From the NCBI GenBank assembly GCA_003641465.1, contig QNAJ01000064.1, positions 1 to 7,661 on the forward strand: a DNA stretch of 7,661 nucleotides, written 5' to 3'. The position numbers were made by a program, and so were the translations under genes. Positions 1 to 6,506 of the stretch are shown one piece after another (positions within the stretch are counted from its first letter, which is position 1; each line of letters begins with the position of its first letter). The notes under the pieces were generated by a model. The model did no database searches. It saw only the letters and a program-made list of their open reading frames with translations, and was not told the DNA's origin. This DNA comes from Verrucomicrobiota bacterium (GTDB lineage Bacteria > Verrucomicrobiota > Kiritimatiellia > B70-G9).

Positions 1-432
<432 letters not shown>

Positions 433-486
433 TAATTTCCCGGCGTGAATCCGGCCGTCCACTATGCAGAGGATTTCCGCGATTTG

Positions 487-605
<119 letters not shown>

Positions 606-617
606 CGTTCGATTCAG

Positions 618-649
618 GCCGCCCGCAGCACGCGGGCGGCTTTTCTTTT
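618..649 (+). terminator. Intrinsic terminator of the rRNA operon
   Basis: A perfect 9-bp GC stem (GCCGCCCGC at 618-626, GCGGGCGGC at 632-640) encloses a 5-nt loop and is followed at once by TTTTCTTTT (641-649). This is a textbook Rho-independent terminator about 13 nt after the 5S end. It should separate rRNA transcription from the rpsA gene downstream. Confidence 0.93.
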
Positions 650-690
650 GGCCGGCCGGGGGTGCCGCGGATATTTCCCGCTTATTGGCC

Positions 691-719
691 TTGCTTCGGA
701 CGCAGGGCAAGGCTAGGGT
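691..719 (+). promoter_or_regulatory. Candidate promoter for rpsA
   Basis: TTGCTT (691-696) and TAGGGT (714-719) are separated by exactly 17 nt. Each matches the sigma70-type consensus at only three of six positions. The location is right, between the rRNA terminator and rpsA, because S1 needs its own promoter if the terminator is efficient. The consensus used by this organism is unknown, so this is a weak call. The predicted start would be near 726, giving a leader of about 75 nt. Confidence 0.3.
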
Positions 720-734
720 AGGGGACTCGGTCCG

Positions 735-768
735 TGATCCCCGGAATCACCGCGGGATGCGCGGATCA
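735..768 (+). promoter_or_regulatory. Foldable rpsA leader with two alternative stems
   Basis: Two pairings compete. One is a compact hairpin: ATCCC (737-741) and CGG (742-744) pair with CCG (750-752) and GGGAT (754-758), leaving one bulged C and the loop AATCA. The other pairs TGATCC (735-740) with GGATCA (763-768). They share 737-740 and so cannot form together. No T-tract follows, so it is not a terminator. It lies just before the S1 ribosome binding site. A role in S1 autoregulation is inferred only from position and from S1 being autoregulated in E. coli. Confidence 0.3.
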
Positions 769-781
769 TCATTTTGCAGGG

Positions 782-787
782 AAGGAG
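782..787 (+). promoter_or_regulatory. Ribosome binding site for rpsA (long spacing)
   Basis: AAGGAG is a strong Shine-Dalgarno core. It is 12 nt from the rpsA ATG at 800, longer than usual, but only 4 nt from an out-of-frame ATG at 792. A TAG at 797-799 blocks any upstream extension of the rpsA frame, so 800 is its first possible start. Confidence 0.6.
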
Positions 788-791
788 TGTG

Positions 792-860
792 ATGGATAGA
801 TGGAAAGTGCGCGAGCGTCAGCACCCAAAGAGCACAAGGAAGTGGATACCGAGGCGCTGA
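792..860 (+). other. Possible 22-codon overlapping upstream ORF
   Basis: An ATG at 792 opens a frame of 22 codons ending in TGA at 858-860, so it overlaps the first 20 codons of rpsA in another frame. It begins 4 nt after AAGGAG, closer than the rpsA start does. The peptide would be very basic, with about ten Arg or Lys, and resembles no domain I know. It may be a chance ORF. Its interest is that ribosomes starting here would compete with S1 initiation. Confidence 0.15.
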
Positions 861-2560
861 AGGGCAATCAGGAAAACGAACTGGACGCCCTCTATACCAA
901 TGCGCTGAAGCAGTTCGAGGAAGGTTCCATTATCAAGGGCCGCATCCTCGAAGTTCGGGAGGACGGAGTATTGGTGGATATCGGGTATAAGTCTGAAGGC
1001 GTGGTCCCGGCTTACGAGCTGGAGGACCTGGAGAATATCCGCCCGGGCGACGAGATCGAGGTCCTGGTCGAAAGCCTGGAAGATGATGACGGCATGCTCG
1101 TTATCAGCAAGCGGAAAGCGGAGCAGAAACGTAACTGGGAACGGCTGGCCAAGGAATACCGCGAAGGCGATGTCATTGAAGGAGTGATCAAGTCACGGGT
1201 AAAGGGAGGCCTGATCGTGGATGTGGGGGTGGACGCCTTTCTGCCGGGATCGCAGTTGGACACCGGACCGGTCCGGGACGTGGGACCCTACATCGGTCGA
1301 CGTTTCGAATTCAAAATCATCAAGATGAACCCTAACCGCCGCAACCTGGTGGTCTCCCGGCGGGAGCTGATCGAAGAACGGCACCGGGAACGGAAGCGGA
1401 AACTGTTGGCGGAAATTCAGGAGGGCCAGATCCGCAAAGGCGTGGTGAAGAACATCACCGATTTCGGTGCCTTCATAGATCTGGACGGTATGGACGGTCT
1501 GCTCCACGTCACGGACATGCGCTGGGGCCGGGTAGGGCATCCCTCCGAAGTGCTTTCGGTGGGGCAGGAAGTCGAAGTGATGGTCCTGCGGGTCGACCGG
1601 GAAAAGGAACGCATAAGCCTGGGACTGAAGCAGAAGACACCCAATCCGTGGGAGCACGTCGAAGAGCGGTATCCGGTCGGCAGCCGGGTGAAGGGACGCG
1701 TGGTGAACCTTCTGCCCTACGGCGCCTTTGTGGAGCTGGAAGACGGCGTTGAAGGACTCATCCATGTCTCGGAGATGTCCTGGACCCGGCGTATCAACCG
1801 GGCAAGCGAAGTCCTTTCCGTGGGCGACGAAGTGGAAGCCGTGGTTCTCAGTGTCAATAAGCAGGAACGCAAGATTTCGCTGAGCCTCCGGCATACTACG
1901 GTCAACCCGTGGGATACGGTCAAGGAGCGCTATCCCATCGGGGCCCGGGTCAAAGGGCGGGTCCGGAACTTCACCAGCTACGGAGCCTTCGTTGAGCTGG
2001 AAGAGGGTGTGGACGGGATGATCCACGTTTCCGATCTTTCCTGGACCCGCAAAGTCAACCACCCCTCCGAGATACTGCAGAAGGATCAGATGGTGGAAGC
2101 GGTGGTGCTGGAAGTAGACCCCGAGAACCGCAGAATCAGCCTGGGCCTCAAACAGGCTCAGGAAGATCCCTGGGCTACGGTGGGCAGCCGTTACCAGGTC
2201 GGGCAGAAGGTCAAGGGCCGGGTGGTCCGGCTGGCGCCTTTCGGCGCTTTCATTGAGCTGGAGCCGGGCGTGGAAGGTCTGGTGCATGTGAGCGAGATCA
2301 GCGATGAGCGGGTCGAGAACGTCGCTGATGTCCTCCAGGAAGGGCAGGAGATCGAAGCCCGCGTGATCCGGATCGACACGGTGGAACGACGTATCGGTTT
2401 GAGTATCCGTGCCGCCCAGGTTCCCGACGAGGAATTCCGGGCAGAGGCCTACGCGGCCACCGCCATGGCCGGAGAGAACCTGGTGGACCTCGGTGGCGTA
2501 TTCGAGGACGTACTCGGCTCGGAAAAGGAAAAGACCGAGGAGTGGCGTCCGGGAGAGTAA
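800..2560 (+). CDS. rpsA: 30S ribosomal protein S1, six S1 domains
   Basis: Ribosomal protein S1 binds the 30S subunit and unstructured mRNA and helps load mRNA for initiation. The 586-residue product has six OB-fold S1 repeats at roughly 42-106, 122-188, 207-277, 292-364, 379-451 and 466-537. The first two are divergent. The last four are close to one another, each with a GAF(I/V)(D/E)L core, a G(L/M)(I/L/V)HV segment and an RI(S/G)L(G/S) end. In E. coli S1 the first two domains anchor to the ribosome through S2 and the later ones bind RNA; the same split is inferred here. A short acidic tail follows. The six-domain form matches the proteobacterial-type length, not the shorter four-domain Gram-positive homologues. 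The start is the first ATG after an in-frame TAG at 797. tyrS follows after 50 nt, probably co-transcribed, as no terminator is seen between them. Confidence 0.96.
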   Translation: MESARASAPKEHKEVDTEALKGNQENELDALYTNALKQFEEGSIIKGRILEVREDGVLVDIGYKSEGVVPAYELEDLENIRPGDEIEVLVESLEDDDGMLVISKRKAEQKRNWERLAKEYREGDVIEGVIKSRVKGGLIVDVGVDAFLPGSQLDTGPVRDVGPYIGRRFEFKIIKMNPNRRNLVVSRRELIEERHRERKRKLLAEIQEGQIRKGVVKNITDFGAFIDLDGMDGLLHVTDMRWGRVGHPSEVLSVGQEVEVMVLRVDREKERISLGLKQKTPNPWEHVEERYPVGSRVKGRVVNLLPYGAFVELEDGVEGLIHVSEMSWTRRINRASEVLSVGDEVEAVVLSVNKQERKISLSLRHTTVNPWDTVKERYPIGARVKGRVRNFTSYGAFVELEEGVDGMIHVSDLSWTRKVNHPSEILQKDQMVEAVVLEVDPENRRISLGLKQAQEDPWATVGSRYQVGQKVKGRVVRLAPFGAFIELEPGVEGLVHVSEISDERVENVADVLQEGQEIEARVIRIDTVERRIGLSIRAAQVPDEEFRAEAYAATAMAGENLVDLGGVFEDVLGSEKEKTEEWRPGE

Positions 2561-2610
2561 GGTTGCCGGCGGCACGCTTTCCTGTTTCCGGCCCGCGGAA
2601 TTCCTGACCG

Positions 2611-3834
2611 GTGAAGGATATGCAGGAGCAGCAGGTCGAAACCCTCTTGCGCCGTACGGTGCAGGTGCACACCGCGGAGGAACTGCGCCGGAAGCTGGAA
2701 CGGGCGGGCGGCGAGGGACGGCCATTGCGGATCAAATTCGGGGCCGACCCATCCGCGCCGGACATACACCTGGGGCATGTGGTGGCGTTGAACAAGCTGC
2801 GCGAATTCCAGGAACTGGGTCATGAGGTGATCTTCATCATCGGCGACTTCACCGGCATGATCGGCGATCCCTCCGGCCGCACGCGCACGCGCCCCCCGCT
2901 CACCCGCGAGGAAGTGGAGCGCAATGCGCGTACCTACCGGGAGCAGGTGTTCCGATTCCTGATACCGGAAAAGACCCGGATCCGTTTCAACTCGGAGTGG
3001 TGTGACCCTTTGAACTTCGCCGACGTCATCCGGCTGGCCGGAAGAGTGACGGTGGCCCAGATGCTGGCGCGCGATGATTTCTCGCGGCGCTATGCGGAAG
3101 GGCAGCCGATCTCGCTGGTAGAGTTTCTTTATCCCCTCATCCAGGCCTATGATTCGGTGGTGATCGAGGCGGATGTCGAGGTGGGGGGTACGGACCAGCT
3201 TTTCAATATGCTGCTGGGACGCGAGCTGCAGCGGGAGATGGGCCGGGAGCCGCAGGTGGTGATGACCCTTCCGCTGCTGGAAGGTATTGACGGCGTGCAG
3301 AAGATGAGCAAATCGCTGGGAAACTATATCGCGGTGAACGACCCGCCGGATGAGATTTTCGGCAAGTGCATGTCAGTAAACGACGAACTGATGTGGCGCT
3401 ATCTCGACCTGGTGCTTTGCCGCTCAGAGGACGAGCTGGCGCGACTGCGCCGTGAGGTTGATGCTGGAAACGTCAACCCGCGGGACGTCAAGCTGGACAT
3501 GGCCGAGGAAATCGTGCGGCGTATCCACGGTGAGGATCAGGCGCGCCGGGCGCGGGAGAACTTCCTCAGAATATTTTCCCGCCGGCAGACGCCCGAGAGC
3601 GTCCCGGAAGTCGAAGTGACGGTCATCTCGGGGGAAGCGATTGCGGTGCTCGATCTGATCATGTCCGCGGGCCTGGCGCCGAGTCGCAGCGAGGCGCGCA
3701 GGCTTATCGAGCAGGGCGCGGTCAGGATCGATGGGCGACGCGTCGGCGACGTGGGCGAAAAGATCGTCCTGCTGGCGGAAGGGGTTCTGCTGAAAGTGGG
3801 CAAGCGCCGCTTCGCGCGGCTGGTTCCCGCATGA
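2611..3834 (+). CDS. tyrS: Tyrosyl-tRNA synthetase, type 2
   Basis: This cytoplasmic class Ic enzyme activates tyrosine with ATP and charges tRNA-Tyr. In the 407-residue product the nucleotide-binding HIGH-type motif reads HLGH at 53-56, preceded by the typical FGADPSAPD. A GDFTGMIGDPSGR block follows at 78-90, and the tyrosine-pocket VGGTDQLFN lies at 191-199. The second signature is KMSKS at 231-235. KMSKS rather than KFGKT marks the type 2 (TyrZ-like) bacterial subfamily, not the E. coli type. An S4 RNA-binding domain occupies about 341-403 and should contact the tRNA. Length and motifs are complete. The start is uncertain: GTG at 2611 has only a weak GGAA 10 nt upstream, while ATG at 2620 (three codons in) has AAGGA only 1 nt away. 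Either choice leaves the enzyme intact. It sits between rpsA and the ClpX-like gene with gaps of 50 and 72 nt. Confidence 0.96.
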   Translation: MKDMQEQQVETLLRRTVQVHTAEELRRKLERAGGEGRPLRIKFGADPSAPDIHLGHVVALNKLREFQELGHEVIFIIGDFTGMIGDPSGRTRTRPPLTREEVERNARTYREQVFRFLIPEKTRIRFNSEWCDPLNFADVIRLAGRVTVAQMLARDDFSRRYAEGQPISLVEFLYPLIQAYDSVVIEADVEVGGTDQLFNMLLGRELQREMGREPQVVMTLPLLEGIDGVQKMSKSLGNYIAVNDPPDEIFGKCMSVNDELMWRYLDLVLCRSEDELARLRREVDAGNVNPRDVKLDMAEEIVRRIHGEDQARRARENFLRIFSRRQTPESVPEVEVTVISGEAIAVLDLIMSAGLAPSRSEARRLIEQGAVRIDGRRVGDVGEKIVLLAEGVLLKVGKRRFARLVPA

Positions 3835-3892
3835 GACTCCGTACGGGGGAGCAGCAGTTGATATTTCACCGGTTTGTCGTACATATGATGAT

Positions 3893-3900
3893 GAGGAGGA
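3893..3900 (+). promoter_or_regulatory. Ribosome binding site setting the GTG start of the ClpX-like gene
   Basis: GAGGAGGA is a near-perfect Shine-Dalgarno sequence 6 nt upstream of GTG at 3907. The nearby ATGs at 3885, 3888, 3891 and 3900 are all in another frame, and the one at 3900 meets TGA within six codons. GTG at 3907 is therefore the real start. Confidence 0.8.
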
Positions 3901-3906
3901 TGTGCC

Positions 3907-5520
3907 GTGAGTCATGATGATCCCAGACCACCTGAAGACGAGTTTGTTCGCGGACTGAAGCGGATACTGCAGGGGTTGCAGGCGGAGCAAGCTTCCGCGG
4001 GATCGCAGGTTGAACCGTCGCATGACGGTGCGGACAGGGCCAGGGAAGAAGAGAGACGCCGGGCTGAGACCCTGCGGCGGATCCGCGAGTTCAACCTGAA
4101 GCCGCGCGAGATACGTGACTACCTGGATCAGTATGTCATCAGCCAGGACGAAGCCAAGAAGGTACTGGCGGTAGCGGTCTGCGACCATTTCAACCGGATC
4201 AGACGCTGCATGGAGGATCCCGAACTGCGCGAGCAGGAATACACCAAGCAGAACATTCTTCTGATGGGACCGACCGGGGTGGGTAAGACCTATCTGATGC
4301 GATGCATCGCCCGGTTGATCGGGGTACCCTTTGTCAAGGCGGACGCCACCAAGTTCTCGGAGACCGGCTATGTCGGCTATGACGTGGAAGATCTGGTGCG
4401 GGATCTGGTGAAGATGGCTGGTGGCAACGTGGAGTTGGCGCAGTACGGAATCATATACCTGGATGAAATTGACAAGATTGCCTCTCAACCTACCGCAGGT
4501 GGTGTCCGGGATGTCTCCGGTCGCGGTGTGCAGGTGAACCTGCTCAAGCTGATGGAGGAGACCGAAGTAAATCTTTACAGCCAGACGGACCTGGTGGGCC
4601 AGATGCAGGCCCTGATGGAGATGCAACGCACCGGCAGCTTCCGTAAGCGGACCATAAACACGCGCTACATACTTTTCATCGTGAGCGGGGCTTTTGATGG
4701 GCTGGTGGACATTGTCCGGCGGCGGGTGGAAAGCGCCCCGATCGGCTTTACGGCGGAGCAGACGACGGGCGAACGGACGGCTACCGACTATCTGAGAATG
4801 GCGCAGGCGCAGGATTTCATTCAATTCGGATTCGAGCCGGAATTCATCGGACGGCTGCCGGTGCGCATCGCCTGCGATCCGCTGTCGGAACGGGATCTGG
4901 AAGAGATTCTGCTGCATTCCCGCGGCAGCATTCTGGAGCAGTACCGGGAGGATTTCCGGGGTTACGGTATTGAGTTCGATATCACCCGGGAAGCGGTGGA
5001 AGAGATTGCGCGGCGGGCGGTCCGCGAGAAGACCGGTGCCCGCGGACTGCTCACAGTGCTGGAGAGGATCTTCCGTGACTTCAAGTATGAGTTGCCCTCC
5101 ACTTCAGTGAGGTCGTTCGAAGTGACGCGGGAGACGGTGGAAAATCCGCGCGGGACCCTGAAAGAGCTGATCATGAAGCATGCGGATTCGCAGCGTGACG
5201 TGCTGCGCTCGGAAATCAACCGGTTCCTGGAGCGGTTCAACCGTGCTCACGGGCTGGATCTCCGCTTTGATGCCTCGGCCGTGGAGGCGCTGGTGGAGGA
5301 AAGTCTCAACAGTGGGCGGACAATCCGGGCCTTGTGCGAAGATAAATTCCGGGACTATCAGTACGGCATGAAACTGGTAGCGGCGAAGACCGGTAATCGT
5401 ACGTTTGTGGTCACTGCCGAGGCGGTACGGAATCCGGAAAGAGAGCTTTCAAGGTGGGTGATGGAGAACTATCCCCGGGCCGGAGAAGCGGTCAAGGGTG
5501 CTGGGAGCGGTGGGGCATAA
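3907..5520 (+). CDS. ClpX-like AAA+ unfoldase lacking the zinc-binding domain, with extra C-terminal domain
   Basis: This 537-residue protein is a ClpX-family AAA+ ATPase, expected to use ATP to unfold proteins and thread them through a hexamer pore. Motor motifs are intact: Walker A GPTGVGKT (121-128), pore-1 GYVG (154-157), Walker B IIYLDEID (182-189), arginine finger in EFIGRLP (R316) and sensor 2 GAR (377-379). IGF at 279-281 sits where ClpX carries its ClpP-docking loop, so partnership with ClpP is plausible; no clpP is in the window. Three things are unlike ClpX. The first 60 residues are charged and lack cysteine, so the N-terminal C4 zinc domain is absent. The pore-2 region (about 218-250) is some 11 residues longer, with RKR (246-248) near the usual RKH. 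Residues about 430-520 look like a second small domain. The ATKF and ILFIVSGAF stretches recall HslU, but the overall plan is ClpX. It starts at GTG with a strong ribosome binding site and is probably in an operon with the next gene. Substrates are unknown. Confidence 0.9.
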   Translation: MSHDDPRPPEDEFVRGLKRILQGLQAEQASAGSQVEPSHDGADRAREEERRRAETLRRIREFNLKPREIRDYLDQYVISQDEAKKVLAVAVCDHFNRIRRCMEDPELREQEYTKQNILLMGPTGVGKTYLMRCIARLIGVPFVKADATKFSETGYVGYDVEDLVRDLVKMAGGNVELAQYGIIYLDEIDKIASQPTAGGVRDVSGRGVQVNLLKLMEETEVNLYSQTDLVGQMQALMEMQRTGSFRKRTINTRYILFIVSGAFDGLVDIVRRRVESAPIGFTAEQTTGERTATDYLRMAQAQDFIQFGFEPEFIGRLPVRIACDPLSERDLEEILLHSRGSILEQYREDFRGYGIEFDITREAVEEIARRAVREKTGARGLLTVLERIFRDFKYELPSTSVRSFEVTRETVENPRGTLKELIMKHADSQRDVLRSEINRFLERFNRAHGLDLRFDASAVEALVEESLNSGRTIRALCEDKFRDYQYGMKLVAAKTGNRTFVVTAEAVRNPERELSRWVMENYPRAGEAVKGAGSGGA

Positions 5521-5535
5521 TTTCGCGTATCCGAT

Positions 5536-6216
5536 ATGGACTACGAAAAGAAAAGGTTCGACTTCATTTACGCGCTGGAGAACACCGAAATCGTGCGGTT
5601 GCCGCGCCAGCGGCTGGAGACATTCGGTACCACCCTGTTGCACTACCATCTGATCACGGAATTGATGGACGAGGTCGGCAGATCGCGGATCCGGCAGGGG
5701 AAGGTCAAGGCGTACCGGCCCGAGATCATCACACCGGAAAGATTCGGGCGCGAGATCCTGGAAGGTTTCGGTGAAGAGGCGCGGAAGTACATCGAGTGGC
5801 TGCGGAGCCACGAGTCGGACATCTACATACTCAAGTACGGATTCAGGATCACCAAGGAGGAGATCAGCGAGCAGACAGTCAGCGCGAATGCCGACCTGGT
5901 GGTGGAACAGGTCTGCCGGGAAGTGGACCAGCGGCAGGAGGCGATGCATGGAGTGGTCAAGGGGGTGGAGGATCCCTGGGAGGTATGCCTGCTCAAACTG
6001 CTGGTGGAAGTGGCGCGGTTTTCAGCGCCGTACAACGCCAGGGAATTGCGGAAGACGATGCCGGCACCCCGCGAGGAGATCGAGAAGGAGTTTGCCGCTG
6101 CGCAGATGGATCCGTCGCGTCTGAGCAGGTTGGCCGCCAAGCTGAAGCAGTACGATTTATTCGAAGAATACGAGGATCGTTTCTTCTCGCTGGTGCGTCG
6201 GCACAGCCGTGGATGA
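5536..6216 (+). CDS. Uncharacterised protein paired with the ClpX-like ATPase
   Basis: I do not recognise a named family for this 226-residue protein. It looks soluble and mostly helical: there is no signal peptide, no membrane segment and no cysteine cluster (a single Cys at 130s and one near 151). Striking segments are an N-terminal ALENTEIVRLPRQRLETFGT block (about 13-31), followed by YHLITE (37-42), YGFRITKEEI (101-110) and PWEVCLLKLLVE (147-158). The mixture of exact, non-repetitive motifs suggests a real conserved fold rather than a random ORF, and I have an unverified impression of similar proteins in other poorly studied bacteria. It begins 15 nt after the ATPase stop in the same frame, with no good Shine-Dalgarno close by, so translation is probably coupled to the upstream gene. 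The position suggests a role as adaptor, regulator or substrate of the ATPase; this is inference. The reading frame has the same codon character as its neighbours. Confidence 0.85.
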   Translation: MDYEKKRFDFIYALENTEIVRLPRQRLETFGTTLLHYHLITELMDEVGRSRIRQGKVKAYRPEIITPERFGREILEGFGEEARKYIEWLRSHESDIYILKYGFRITKEEISEQTVSANADLVVEQVCREVDQRQEAMHGVVKGVEDPWEVCLLKLLVEVARFSAPYNARELRKTMPAPREEIEKEFAAAQMDPSRLSRLAAKLKQYDLFEEYEDRFFSLVRRHSRG

Positions 6217-6282
6217 AGTTCCGCTATTAAGGTGTCGGCTGCGTGCGCCAGAAATTGACTGGCAGCGGAGGTCGGGCGACGC

Positions 6283-6288
6283 TATCTT
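6283..6288 (+). promoter_or_regulatory. Candidate -10 element upstream of tRNA-Arg
   Basis: TATCTT lies 24 nt before the tRNA 5' end, a sensible place for a tRNA promoter. A good TTGACT occurs at 6255-6260 but is 22 nt away, too far for a normal sigma70 spacing. At 17 nt there is only the poor TGGCAG (6260-6265). Either the spacing rule differs in this organism or the match is chance. Confidence 0.25.
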
Positions 6289-6312
6289 GAAAGCCGGCGA
6301 GGCGATGATCGC

Positions 6313-6389
6313 ACCCCGGTAGCTCAGCAGGACAGAGCAGCGGACTTCTAATCCGCAGGTCGCGCGTTCGAATCGCGCCCGGGGTGCCA
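6313..6389 (+). tRNA. tRNA-Arg (anticodon TCT)
   Basis: This is a complete 77-nt cloverleaf. The acceptor stem pairs ACCCCGG (6313-6319) with CCGGGGT (6379-6385), followed by discriminator G and an encoded CCA (6387-6389). The D arm has GCTC and GAGC. The anticodon stem pairs GCGGA with TCCGC around the loop CTTCTAA, giving anticodon TCT at 6347-6349, which reads AGA (and possibly AGG) arginine codons. The T arm pairs GCGCG with CGCGC around TTCGAAT. All stems are perfect, so the gene should be functional. Encoded CCA means the end does not need to be added after transcription. No integrase or att repeat accompanies it. Confidence 0.97.
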
Positions 6390-6462
6390 CTCTTTCGACC
6401 TGTCGGCGGGAAGCGGTTGGGGTTGCGTAGCCCGGAAGCTTCATCCTCACGCAAGACAGGCC

Positions 6463-6485
6463 GGGTCGGTTCCAATTGCCGACCC
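6463..6485 (+). other. Hairpin in the tRNA-Arg to alr spacer
   Basis: GGGTCGG (6463-6469) pairs perfectly with CCGACCC (6479-6485) around a 9-nt loop. A weaker upstream pairing, TTGCGT (6423-6428) with ACGCAA (6449-6454), encloses a 20-nt loop. No T-tract follows either, so an intrinsic terminator is unlikely. They may be leader structure of alr or processing signals for the tRNA transcript. The spacer 6390-6506 contains no convincing gene or promoter. Confidence 0.4.
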
Positions 6486-6506
6486 AGTAGAGACGGAACC
6501 GATGGC

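Noticed and set aside
1193..2725. A 510-codon open frame on the - strand across rpsA, with others of similar kind opposite tyrS and alr
   Set aside because: They lie opposite strongly supported genes, have no recognisable domains and show composition typical of the antisense of GC-rich coding sequence.
3858..3889. Possible promoter before the ClpX-like gene (TTGATA at 3858, TATGAT at 3884)
   Set aside because: TATGAT is a good -10 but the spacing is 20 nt, and transcription would start at about the ribosome binding site. Co-transcription with tyrS is simpler.
3907..5520. Naming the ATPase simply clpX or hslU
   Set aside because: It lacks the zinc domain and has extra regions, so it is probably not the housekeeping ClpX. 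The IGF loop, arginine finger context and GAR sensor 2 follow ClpX rather than HslU despite some HslU-like words.
6247..6263. Short hairpin GCCAG/CTGGC before the tRNA
   Set aside because: Only 5 bp, no T-tract after it and overlapping the TTGACT; not convincing as a terminator.
6313..6389. tRNA-Arg as an integration site for a mobile element
   Set aside because: No integrase, no repeated tRNA 3' end and only housekeeping genes on both sides.
6384..6506. Upstream extension of alr to a GTG at 6384
   Set aside because: It would start inside the tRNA-Arg 3' end and run through the hairpin spacer. Alr homology begins at MRRSWVEVDL from the ATG at 6507.
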